In this document: positions 1 to 6,056 of the stretch, piece after piece
Position numbering within the stretch: the stretch's first letter is position 1
Layout of the letters: each line of letters opens with the position of its first letter
Assembly: GCA_003136915.1 (NCBI GenBank)
Contig: PLEB01000403.1
Location: forward strand, 1-7,964
Length of the DNA stretch: 7,964 nt
Direction: 5' to 3'
DNA from: Chitinophagaceae bacterium
Lineage (GTDB): Bacteria; Bacteroidota; Bacteroidia; Chitinophagales; Chitinophagaceae
Translations under genes and position numbers: made by a program
Notes under the pieces: generated by a model
The model's input: the letters and a program-made list of their open reading frames with translations, nothing else
Databases searched by the model: none
What the model was told of the DNA's origin: nothing

Positions 1-861
1 GAGTATCAGGATGCCAATACGGCTTTGCATGGAATATTTGATTCGTTAATTGCCGCCGGCGTTAAAAATATTTACCGGCTTTCTAAAGAAGAAATCAATC
101 AGGATATCGAAACCATGGTGGATGGCGTGCACCCGAATGATATAGGCATGATGCGATATGCAGAGGCGTATGAAAAAAAGATTAGGGTTATTTTAGGTGA
201 GCCCGTTGGCAAATTCTCCACAACCACACCTGTATCTCAACGACGGGATGCTGCTATTTATGACTGGGAAACGAGGCATGAGGAGGTGATTGCATTTAAC
301 AGAGCGCATTCGCCCCAAACAGTATTGATTGGTAATTCCATTACGCATTATTGGGGCGGACTGCCCGCGGAACCGCGTGCCGGAGGCAGGAATTCATGGA
401 AAAAATATTTTGAACCGCGGAATGCTGTAAATATGGGATTTGGCTGGGACAGAATTGAGAATGTATTATGGCGGGTGTACCACGGCGAGCTCGATAGCAT
501 AAACCCCAATCATATTATATTGATGATTGGTACCAATAACCTGGGGTTCAATAATGATGAAGAAATAATTCAGGGATTGCAGTTCTTAATCAAGGCGATT
601 CAGGCAAAACAACCTGATGCGCAAATTTTATTGCTGGGCATTCTTCCCCGAAGGAACACGGAACAAAGAGTTGCCGGGTTTAATGCACGGCTTGCATCTG
701 TAAAATTTAATACAAGGATTCACTATGCAGATGCGGGAAAACTTTTTTTAAAACAGGATAAAAAAATTGATGAATCCCTGTTCTCAGATGGCTTGCATCC
801 CAACGAGGAAGGCTATGGCAAGCTCGGAAAATTCATTGATTCGCATTTGAACCTTTATTAA
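1..861 (+). CDS. Tandem SGNH/GDSL hydrolase, 5' truncated by the window edge
   Basis: The frame is open from base 1, so the 286 residues seen are the C-terminal part of a longer protein. The TTG at 25 is not a credible start. Two SGNH units are visible. The first is represented only by its last block, D-G-V-H-P at residues 41-45, which carries the Asp/His of the catalytic triad. The second is complete: block I is IGNSITHYW with the nucleophile Ser113, where Asn replaces the Asp of the classic GDS motif; block II is NMGFGWDR; block III is GTNN (177-180); block V is DGLHP (263-267) with catalytic Asp and His. The arrangement matches Bacteroidota proteins resembling platelet-activating-factor acetylhydrolase beta/gamma, which are probably esterases or deacetylases acting on acylated carbohydrate or lipid. 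The substrate cannot be read from the sequence. A signal peptide, if any, lies upstream of the window. The family call is secure. Confidence 0.9.
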   Translation, partial: EYQDANTALHGIFDSLIAAGVKNIYRLSKEEINQDIETMVDGVHPNDIGMMRYAEAYEKKIRVILGEPVGKFSTTTPVSQRRDAAIYDWETRHEEVIAFNRAHSPQTVLIGNSITHYWGGLPAEPRAGGRNSWKKYFEPRNAVNMGFGWDRIENVLWRVYHGELDSINPNHIILMIGTNNLGFNNDEEIIQGLQFLIKAIQAKQPDAQILLLGILPRRNTEQRVAGFNARLASVKFNTRIHYADAGKLFLKQDKKIDESLFSDGLHPNEEGYGKLGKFIDSHLNLY

Positions 862-1059
862 GTTCAGAATATGATTGTTTCTAATTGTCAAGTGTTGTGT
901 TACAAATAACCATTCTTTAACGTTCGAATATCAGATCTCCGATCACAACCCACTGTTGACCGAATTCTCCCAGATGCCATGATAAATTAACATAAAACTT
1001 AAATTCATTCGTAAATCAATCTCTATTTTTATACCAGCTTAATATTTCATTCTAAATCG

Positions 1060-1281
1060 ATGGTTATGCTGCAAAAGGTTTCTTCATTGGATGGGATAAT
1101 TGAAGGTGCTATCTTATATGACAACCCGGATGAACTACAAGCTAACCGGTTCTCCATACTGGACATTCATGAGAATGTTATCCGCATCCTTCAAACAGAA
1201 ACAAAAACAATGTTGAAGGTTTTTTCGACAAGCAACTTATTGTCGGAAGATTGGTGGATCTCTGGCAATAAACGCCATTAG
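1060..1281 (+). CDS. Small protein of unknown function with C-terminal LLSEDWW motif
   Basis: This 73-residue protein has no signal peptide or membrane segment. An alternating hydrophobic pattern suggests a small beta-rich domain. The C-terminal block S-T-S-N-L-L-S-E-D-W-W (56-66) resembles the ending of small domains of the DUF2829/MW1434 (Tad2-like) type, whose usual form is roughly D-L-L-A-x-D-W. That resemblance is from memory and weak. The 82-residue protein at 6203-6451 ends the same way. ATG at 1060 is taken as start; ATG at 1066 is equally possible, and neither has a Shine-Dalgarno sequence. A TATTTTTA at 1024-1031 is a near match to the Bacteroidota -7 box TAnnTTTG but has no good TTG upstream. 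The TAG stop overlaps the stop of the convergent SDR gene through a shared TTAG. It is probably a monocistronic gene and its function is unknown. Confidence 0.6.
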   Translation: MVMLQKVSSLDGIIEGAILYDNPDELQANRFSILDIHENVIRILQTETKTMLKVFSTSNLLSEDWWISGNKRH

Positions 1282-2180
1282 GTTTTCCCTTTTTCTTTTT
1301 TCTTGTTTGCTTTTTTTCCTGCGTTTCCGTAAAATGCAACGACCCATCTGCGCGGAAGCGCTCTGACAATTACCGAGCTGATTTTGGCCAGCGTTCCCGG
1401 CACAATGATCAGTTTCCTTTTAAGTGTTTTTTCTATGGCTACTTCACCAACATATTCCGGCTGTAGCGCCATCTTAACACCAAATTTTCCAAGTTTTGCT
1501 TTAGTATCTATCACGATTTCCGGCTTGGTAAAAACGGGACCAGGACAAAGGCAGCTCACACTGATATGTTTGTCCTTTAACTGATATCGGAGAGAGTAAC
1601 TGAAAAAGACAATTGCCGATTTGGTTGCGGAATACATATTCTTGATCGGTATCGGCGCAAACCCCGCCATGCTGGCCACATTCAAAATATAGGATGGGGC
1701 ATTTTTTTCCAATAAGGGCAACAATACGAGTGAAAGGGCCATACAGGATTCAACATTTAACCTGACCATATAACGGAGCGAATCGAGGGATAGCGACAGA
1801 TAATCCCTGGACCCTCCCATTCCTGCAACATTGCAAAGGACTTTCAAATGAATGTTTCGTTCGGTGCACCATTTTGCGATTTCTCCGGCAGACCTGTCAA
1901 AACTCAGATCAAAAGGGAGAATGTCTACATGAATGTGGTATGTTGACTCTAATATACTCTTTGCTTTGTCAAGGGTATCCAGATGCCTGGCTATTAAAAT
2001 CAGATTATATCCTCTCTTAACCAATGCCTCCGAAATGCCATATCCGATTCCCTTGCTACCACCTGCAACCAGGGCATAAGGTTTTGAACTATCGGCTTGT
2101 GGAATAATTTCCGTGCTGGATTGGGCAAGAGACCCCAGGTATTGGCTGCTCATTAGAAAAAAAATAAGTAAGTATTTCAT
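1278..2180 (-). CDS. Short-chain dehydrogenase/reductase with N-terminal signal-like segment
   Basis: This 300-residue classical SDR has a Rossmann glycine motif AGGSKGIG (39-46), Ala64-Arg65 after beta-2 (suggesting NADPH preference), N-V-A-G (117-120), and the tetrad Asn142, Ser170 (VASMAG), Tyr183 and Lys187 (YSATK), followed by the CPGPVFT loop (212-218). All catalytic residues are present, so it should be an active oxidoreductase; the substrate is unknown. It is of the COG0300 (DltE-like) type. Two features are odd. Residues 1-19 look like a signal peptide or membrane anchor (Lys2, then a hydrophobic stretch, then S-L-A before Gln20). The tail (286-300) is strongly basic, rich in Lys. 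No ATG, GTG or TTG start lies between Met10 and the Rossmann fold, so the extension is not easily dismissed. It starts 16 nt after the stop of the paralogous SDR upstream, so the two are almost certainly co-transcribed. Confidence 0.93.
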   Translation of the reverse strand: MKYLLIFFLMSSQYLGSLAQSSTEIIPQADSSKPYALVAGGSKGIGYGISEALVKRGYNLILIARHLDTLDKAKSILESTYHIHVDILPFDLSFDRSAGEIAKWCTERNIHLKVLCNVAGMGGSRDYLSLSLDSLRYMVRLNVESCMALSLVLLPLLEKNAPSYILNVASMAGFAPIPIKNMYSATKSAIVFFSYSLRYQLKDKHISVSCLCPGPVFTKPEIVIDTKAKLGKFGVKMALQPEYVGEVAIEKTLKRKLIIVPGTLAKISSVIVRALPRRWVVAFYGNAGKKANKKKEKGKT

Positions 2181-2196
2181 GTATGTGGGTTGTAAT

Positions 2197-3018
2197 TTAT
2201 GCAGGGGTTAATATTTCATGCTTTGCCTGCTTCCCGGATTTAAAAAGAATGCGCGCGGCAAATCCGGTAGGAAGTATCCGTAATAAAAAGGAAATCATGC
2301 TGGCGAGTTTTCCGGGTATGATAATCATTTTGCCTTTAAGCATATCGCGAACAGCAATCTCTCCAACAGTTTGCGGTGTGACGCTCATTTTATTTCCAAT
2401 CCATCCCATTTGCTTAATGGTTTCATCTTTTATGGCAGGTTTTGTAAATACCGGTCCCGGGCATAGGCAGCTTACAGAAATATTTTTTTCTGCAAGTTGA
2501 TATCTCAGGGAATAACTGAAGAAGAGTAAGCCGGCCTTGGTAGCAGAGTAAATATTCTTACCTGGGATAGGCGCAAATGCCGCCATGCTCCCGACATTCA
2601 GAATATAGGCCGGTGCATTTTTTTCTAAGGTGGGAAGCAGTGATAAGCTAAGAGCCATGGCCGACTCGATATTTACCCTGACCATATTTCTTAATCCTTC
2701 CAGAGGTAAACTAAGAAAATCCCTGGCCCCTCCTAATCCTGCTGCATGACAAAGGATCTTAATTTCCAACGCCTTATCATTGCAGAAGTTGACAATTTCA
2801 GATACGGCCTCATCCTGGTACAAATTGCAGGATAAGATTTCCACCTGGATACGAAATTTATCCTGAAGGCTGGTTTTCGCCGCTGATAATTCCTCCGGAT
2901 TGCGGGCAACCAATAAAATATCATAGCCCCTTTTAGCCAATGCCTCTGCTATATAGTATCCAATGCCCTTGCTGCCACCCGCAATCAATGCCCAACCCAT
3001 GGTTCTTTTCGATGTCAT
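2197..3018 (-). CDS. Short-chain dehydrogenase/reductase, cytosolic paralogue
   Basis: With ATG at 3018 this is a 273-residue classical SDR: AGGSKGIG at 13-20, Ala38-Arg39 after beta-2 (probably NADPH), catalytic Asn116, Ser144 (VGSMAA), Tyr157 and Lys161 (YSATK), then the same CPGPVFTKP loop as its neighbour. The N-N-A-G motif is replaced by H-A-A-G, a mild deviation. It aligns with the 1278-2180 product over nearly its whole length, including the shared stretches NAP-YILNV and FFSYSLRYQL, so the pair arose by tandem duplication. It lacks the signal-like extension. The start at 3018 is chosen because its ATG overlaps the TGA of a short upstream frame; ATG at 3000 also fits, and the longer frame opening at TTG 3051 is unlikely. 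It is the first full-length gene of the two-SDR operon. The substrate cannot be assigned. Confidence 0.92.
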   Translation of the reverse strand: MTSKRTMGWALIAGGSKGIGYYIAEALAKRGYDILLVARNPEELSAAKTSLQDKFRIQVEILSCNLYQDEAVSEIVNFCNDKALEIKILCHAAGLGGARDFLSLPLEGLRNMVRVNIESAMALSLSLLPTLEKNAPAYILNVGSMAAFAPIPGKNIYSATKAGLLFFSYSLRYQLAEKNISVSCLCPGPVFTKPAIKDETIKQMGWIGNKMSVTPQTVGEIAVRDMLKGKMIIIPGKLASMISFLLRILPTGFAARILFKSGKQAKHEILTPA

Positions 3019-3104
3019 TGCAATTGTTTGGCCAATGCGCCCTGACAACAACCGGCGGCAGGTTTGGCTGGTTCAAGGGGAACGGGAAAATGAGGTGGGT
3101 TCAT
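3015..3104 (-). CDS. Possible proline-rich leader ORF coupled to the SDR operon
   Basis: The frame has 29 codons from ATG at 3104. It begins M-N-P-P-H-F-P-V-P-L-E-P, continues through an A-G-C-C-Q stretch, and ends A-K-Q-L-Q. Its TGA stop (3017-3015) overlaps the ATG of the SDR gene (3018-3016) as ATGA, the classic arrangement for translational re-initiation. A GGAG lies four bases before the ATG, which is unusual in this window. Six prolines within the first 15 residues, including a Pro-Pro pair, could slow ribosomes. It could equally be a chance frame in a 142-nt divergent intergenic region. I recognise no homologue. Confidence 0.35.
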   Translation of the reverse strand: MNPPHFPVPLEPAKPAAGCCQGALAKQLQ

Positions 3105-3160
3105 GGCACTCCGGCCTAATAGGATTATCTTAGGTAATTACTTATAGCGAAAGCCCCTCC

Positions 3161-3679
3161 ATGAATAAGACAACCCTACCGCTGCTCCTTTTGTGTATTA
3201 TGTACACCTCTTGCGGATATGATCGCGATAGCATTCCGGAGCAATTAAAATCGAATTTTTCCAAACATGTGAATAAGATTGATCCATCGATTATTGTAGA
3301 TTCCTTTCAAGTTCTGAAAATAGATACCATGGTTGAAAAATTGGGAAGGATCATTGATGATAGTATTTACAAAAGAGAATTATATCATGTACAGAATCAA
3401 CTGGCGAATGCCCAAAAAGAACGACTTACAGATAGCGTTGAATTCTATAATAATGAAATAAAATATATGCTGATCCAGATTGACTCTGTAACCAACTCGA
3501 TCAGGTCAGGCGACACAAAAAAGGCATTTGGATTCCTGGTCATATGCCAGTACCAGATCAGAAAAAATAATAACCACCACAGAGATTCGATTTTTTATTT
3601 TTTTGATACAAAAATGAATATCGTGAACGCGGATATGATAGATTCGGTCATATACAGAAGCTATCGCAGAATCAGATAG
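3161..3679 (+). CDS. Predicted lipoprotein of unknown function
   Basis: This 172-residue protein has a type II signal peptide: Asn2-Lys3, a hydrophobic core L-P-L-L-L-L-C-I-M, and the lipobox Y-T-S-C with Cys18 followed by Gly. It should therefore be lipidated and anchored in the inner or outer membrane. The mature part is polar and charged. Roughly residues 75-115 (from YKRELYHVQNQLANAQKER onward) look like a long amphipathic helix or coiled coil. I recognise no catalytic motif or Pfam family. The downstream gene begins 29 nt after the stop on the same strand, so the two may share a transcript. The upstream region to 3104 is shared with the divergent SDR operon. Confidence 0.8.
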   Translation: MNKTTLPLLLLCIMYTSCGYDRDSIPEQLKSNFSKHVNKIDPSIIVDSFQVLKIDTMVEKLGRIIDDSIYKRELYHVQNQLANAQKERLTDSVEFYNNEIKYMLIQIDSVTNSIRSGDTKKAFGFLVICQYQIRKNNNHHRDSIFYFFDTKMNIVNADMIDSVIYRSYRRIR

Positions 3680-3708
3680 ACCATTACAATAACCGGGCAA
3701 ATCCATTT

Positions 3709-4527
3709 ATGGAGATACTGAACAAAGCAGGCCGATATTTCTATGGTATCGGTATAACCGGAATCGGCATCCAGCATTGGGTTTACCGGGATTTTCGCCC
3801 GGTCATTTTGCCTGAATGGCCCCTATGGATGCATAAGTTCCCAACTGAGCCAGGCGGCGCAGGGTCTGCCCTGATTTTTGCAGCTATTATGATCTGCCTT
3901 AGTAAAAAACCGCGCGAGGGAGCGTTGATCACGGGCGGAGTCATGCTCTTGTTCTTTCTCGCATTTCATCTCCCTTATATGGTATTTGTCAGTCCCAATA
4001 CGGCCAGTCCCGGCGCATGGTCAAATCCGCTTAAACTGCTTGCCCTCTCCGGAGGGGCGTTTGCCATTGCGGGTTCTTTGCCCTTGAGAGAACCGGCAGC
4101 AAACAAAATATCCTCGTTATATCGCTTCCTGGAATTATTCATTCCCTGGGGCAGGGTATTTTTTTCCATAACCATGATCGTCTTCGGAATTGACCATTTC
4201 ATTTACACAGAATTTGTAGCCAGTCTTGTTCCTGCCTGGATTCCCGTCCATAACTTCTGGACCTATTTTGCAGCAGTGGCCCTTATTGGATCCGGAGTTT
4301 GCATTATTCTTAAAATCAAGTTGAGATTGGTAGCCCTTCTCCTGGGCATCATGATCTTTCTATGGTTAGTCCTTTTGCATATTCCCAGAGCTGTTGTTGC
4401 ACTTCCTTCAGATAATGGCAACGAATTGACCAGCGTATTCGAAGCGTTGGCTTTCAGCGGGGTTGCGTTTGTGATAGCCTGGACCGCGGCGAATAAGGTC
4501 AAAAAGACCAGTCCGGAACCCGTGTAA
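3709..4527 (+). CDS. DoxX-like integral membrane protein, internally duplicated (8 TM)
   Basis: The 272 residues are mostly hydrophobic and form two homologous halves, about 8-124 and 147-260, each with about four membrane segments. Corresponding motifs recur: GIQHWVYRDF (20-29) with GIDHFIYTEF (160-169); LPEWP (34-38) with VPAWIP (174-179); HLPY (87-90) with HIPR (224-227); and a final L-A-L/F-S-G-x-A-F segment in both (111-118 and 247-254). The four-helix unit with a conserved G-x-x-H-F/W-x-Y helix resembles the DoxX/DoxD-like superfamily. DoxX proteins have been linked to quinone or thiol redox chemistry, but no such role can be read here. It follows the lipoprotein gene by 29 nt. The membrane topology and the duplication are clear; the family name is tentative. 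Confidence 0.85.
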   Translation: MEILNKAGRYFYGIGITGIGIQHWVYRDFRPVILPEWPLWMHKFPTEPGGAGSALIFAAIMICLSKKPREGALITGGVMLLFFLAFHLPYMVFVSPNTASPGAWSNPLKLLALSGGAFAIAGSLPLREPAANKISSLYRFLELFIPWGRVFFSITMIVFGIDHFIYTEFVASLVPAWIPVHNFWTYFAAVALIGSGVCIILKIKLRLVALLLGIMIFLWLVLLHIPRAVVALPSDNGNELTSVFEALAFSGVAFVIAWTAANKVKKTSPEPV

Positions 4528-4602
4528 AAGGTCCACATACCCGGGAAAAATACCCTTCAAAAAACCAGTGTAATTCCCCTTATCCAAAAGAACAACTCAA
4601 GC

Positions 4603-4624
4603 TAGTATTGCATTTACAATACTA
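4603..4624. repeat. Perfect inverted repeat, 8-bp arms, just upstream of a small ORF
   Basis: Arm TAGTATTG (4603-4610), six-base spacer CATTTA, arm CAATACTA (4617-4624). The second arm ends five bases before the ATG at 4630. There is no U-tract, so a terminator is unlikely. As RNA it would fold over the ribosome entry zone; as DNA it could be an operator. Confidence 0.6.
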
Positions 4625-4629
4625 ATTAT

Positions 4630-4731
4630 ATGAGTCTGAAATTTCTAAAATGGGCTATTATTTGTGTCCTGGGGTTATTGATCCTCGACGCTGGATTCGT
4701 GCTTTTTTTCGCCGTAAAAGGGGCATTGTAG
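4630..4731 (+). CDS. 33-residue single-TM small protein
   Basis: ATG at 4630 to TAG at 4729-4731. The product has a short basic N-terminus (M-S-L-K-F-L-K-W), then a continuous hydrophobic run containing C-V-L-G-L-L-I-L, one Asp (D20), and F-V-L-F-F-A-V before K-G-A-L. This is a typical one-helix membrane microprotein, N-in by the positive-inside rule. The perfect inverted repeat at 4603-4624 sits directly before its start. I recognise no family. It could be a chance frame, but such a cleanly bounded TM helix with a flanking lysine pair is suggestive. It lies 102 nt after the DoxX-like gene and 94 nt before another small membrane protein gene. Confidence 0.45.
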   Translation: MSLKFLKWAIICVLGLLILDAGFVLFFAVKGAL

Positions 4732-4825
4732 AAGCGCGACGCCCATTTTTGAGATGTTTTCATTCAGTGAAACAAACCAATAACACTTGTTGAAATAGAT
4801 AACTTCAAATTACGAAAATCATCTT

Positions 4826-5020
4826 ATGCAACCCTGGCAATATATATCATTCATTGTATTTGCATTGACTTTTACAATTCTCTTTTTAACCGTAAAAATA
4901 GGTGCTAAATTACCCAGAAGAGTATCTGACAAACTAAGATATATTGGAAATGTGGCCCGCTTTTCAATATTGATTACTATTTTTTTGATGATCCTTATCA
5001 AACTAACAATCCTTCACTAG
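4826..5020 (+). CDS. 64-residue two-TM small membrane protein
   Basis: The 64-residue product has two hydrophobic helices, about 6-25 (Y-I-S-F-I-V-F-A-L-T-F-T-I-L-F-L) and 44-62 (V-A-R-F-S-I-L-I-T-I-F-L-M-I-L). They are separated by a basic loop, KLPRRVSDKLRYIG, which by the positive-inside rule is cytoplasmic. There is no signal peptide cleavage site and I recognise no family. The start is the ATG at 4826, without a Shine-Dalgarno sequence as is usual here. The stop at 5020 faces the convergent stop of the coiled-coil gene 16 nt away, with no obvious terminator between. The sharp two-helix pattern supports a real gene over the overlapping minus-strand frame at 4819-5001. The function is unknown. 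Confidence 0.6.
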   Translation: MQPWQYISFIVFALTFTILFLTVKIGAKLPRRVSDKLRYIGNVARFSILITIFLMILIKLTILH

Positions 5021-5036
5021 GTTCCCGCCGGGTAAA

Positions 5037-5399
5037 TTATTTCATCAATTTTACAATAGCCAATGTGCCGCTGAGGATCGCAATGATTTGTACAATGCCT
5101 GTCAGGGACATGGCTTTGTAGATATCAGTCTTTGATTGCTCAATCTTTAACTCCAAAGAATGGACATCCCCCTTTAAGACATGCATATCACTCTTTAAGA
5201 CATGCATATCACTCTTCAAGACATGCATATCACTCTTTAAAACATGGATATCGTCTTTTGTTGCAAGCAAATCATTTTTGCTTGCTGCTTCCGATTCTAC
5301 CACATCTCCAACCGCTTTCACGAAGGCGGCAGCTTTCTCGTCAGGCAAACGCAATTCTTTCCTGAAAAGATCATACAGCCTGATTTGATTCATACTCAT
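5037..5399 (-). CDS. Coiled-coil tail-anchored protein (DUF1640/CCDC90-like)
   Basis: With ATG at 5399 this is a 120-residue protein; ATG at 5393 or GTG at 5405 are alternatives. Numbering from GTG: an N-terminal helical part (MNQIRLYDLFRKELRLP, then A-A-A-F-V-K-A-V), the stretch S-K-N-D-L-L-A-T-K-D-D, a coiled coil at about 50-98 made of heptads of the form D-M-H-V-L-K-S, and a C-terminal membrane helix at about 101-120 ending V-K-L-M-K. This order (short alpha domain, A-T-K-x-D linker, coiled coil, terminal TM) is that of bacterial DUF1640 proteins, distantly related to mitochondrial MCUR1/CCDC90. Those proteins probably oligomerise at the membrane; a biochemical role is not established. 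The heptads are encoded by near-identical 21-bp repeats. It lies 106 nt downstream of the methyltransferase-like gene on the same strand. Confidence 0.75.
   Translation of the reverse strand: MSMNQIRLYDLFRKELRLPDEKAAAFVKAVGDVVESEAASKNDLLATKDDIHVLKSDMHVLKSDMHVLKSDMHVLKGDVHSLELKIEQSKTDIYKAMSLTGIVQIIAILSGTLAIVKLMK
5164..5268. repeat. 21-bp tandem repeat, in frame, encoding coiled-coil heptads
   Basis: Five consecutive 21-bp units run 5164-5184, 5185-5205, 5206-5226, 5227-5247 and 5248-5268. The second and third are nearly identical (ATATCACTCTTTAAGACATG and one base more, differing at one position). The outer units are progressively diverged. Each unit is exactly one heptad of the minus-strand protein, so copy-number change would keep the frame. 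Confidence 0.9.
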
Positions 5400-5505
5400 C
5401 GCCACAAAAATAAAATTTAATCCAATCTATCACATCTGCCTCTTATAAAAAGGGTTAAAAAACGGTATGTAGAATGTATTTTATTTCGATTATTCAAACA
5501 GCCTG

Positions 5506-5979
5506 TCATAACCATCTTCTTACTCTTCTTTTGTAATTAGAATATTCAACCCCAAAGGCTCGTTCAAGGTATTTCTCTTCGCTTTTAATAACGTATTCTT
5601 GAATTATTACGAAGAGTAGTGGGAATAAAATAATATTCCACCAATTACCAATCAAACAAGTTAGACCTAAATAAATAAGTGCAAGTGAAACATACATTGG
5701 ATTTCGGGAAGTATTATAAATGCCATTTGTTTGTAAAGAGGATGCTGGTTTAATTAGTATTAAAGTGTTTTTACTTAAAAAAAACTTTCTTAAGCTAGTG
5801 AATGAGAAAAACATGGAAATCGCCAGAAATAATATGCCAATCACTTTGATAAACTGTAAATGAAATACCGAATCATTAATTGAAACTTTCTTTTGAATAA
5901 ATACAGCAGCTAAAAATGTCAAAACATAAAATAAGGGTGGGGGAATATAAACTCCAGGGCTATCCTTTTTATTATTCAT
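5506..5979 (-). CDS. Isoprenylcysteine carboxyl methyltransferase-like membrane protein
   Basis: This 157-residue integral membrane protein has about four hydrophobic segments: 15-28, 42-60, 96-110 and 113-128. The family signature is present: S-R-N-P-M-Y (91-96) before a TM helix, and after the last helix E-E-K-Y-L-E-R-A-F-G-V-E-Y-S-N-Y (134-149) with a basic end. In the ICMT/PEMT superfamily these two regions bind S-adenosylmethionine and the methyl acceptor. Bacterial members of this size are usually annotated as methyltransferase family proteins with unknown substrate, and bacteria lack prenylated CaaX proteins as a rule. The usual G-P-Y-R-x-x-R-H-P form appears here as G-I-Y-N-T-S-R-N-P. 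The coding DNA is visibly more AT-rich than the SDR or permease genes. The ATG at 5979 follows an A/T-rich leader. Confidence 0.82.
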   Translation of the reverse strand: MNNKKDSPGVYIPPPLFYVLTFLAAVFIQKKVSINDSVFHLQFIKVIGILFLAISMFFSFTSLRKFFLSKNTLILIKPASSLQTNGIYNTSRNPMYVSLALIYLGLTCLIGNWWNIILFPLLFVIIQEYVIKSEEKYLERAFGVEYSNYKRRVRRWL

Positions 5980-6056
5980 AATATTTAATTTTTTTCGTCA
6001 AAATACAAAAATGTAAAAAAGATAAGTTGTTTTTGATTTTTACATGTAATAACAAC

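Noticed and set aside
1178..1369. Minus-strand frame with K-K-K-G-K stretches crossing the SDR stop
   Set aside because: It is an out-of-frame reading of the lysine-rich SDR tail and of the convergent small gene; no independent support.
2183..2500. Plus-strand open frame opposite the SDR gene (also 1384-1584)
   Set aside because: Antisense shadows of the two paralogous SDRs. They resemble each other only because the SDR genes do.
4263..4538. Minus-strand frames opposite the DoxX-like gene (also 3975-4202)
   Set aside because: The plus-strand reading has clear membrane segments and an internal duplication; the minus readings show no domain.
5164..5268. Short regular repeats as a CRISPR array
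   Set aside because: Units are contiguous at 21 bp with no unique spacers, and lie inside a coding frame with no cas gene nearby.
5132..5365. Plus-strand frame with repeated H-A-Y-H-S units, looking like a repeat protein
   Set aside because: It is the antisense reading of the 21-bp heptad repeats. The minus-strand product has a coherent coiled coil and TM helix.
5405..5412. TATTTTTG on the minus strand, an exact -7 consensus match
   Set aside because: It abuts the start of the coiled-coil gene, leaves almost no leader, and no TTG sits at the proper distance upstream.
6040..6049. Perfect palindrome TTACATGTAA
   Set aside because: A 10-bp AT-rich palindrome is expected by chance in this composition. 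It is not aligned with the flanking GTTGTT/AACAAC dyad or with a recognisable promoter.
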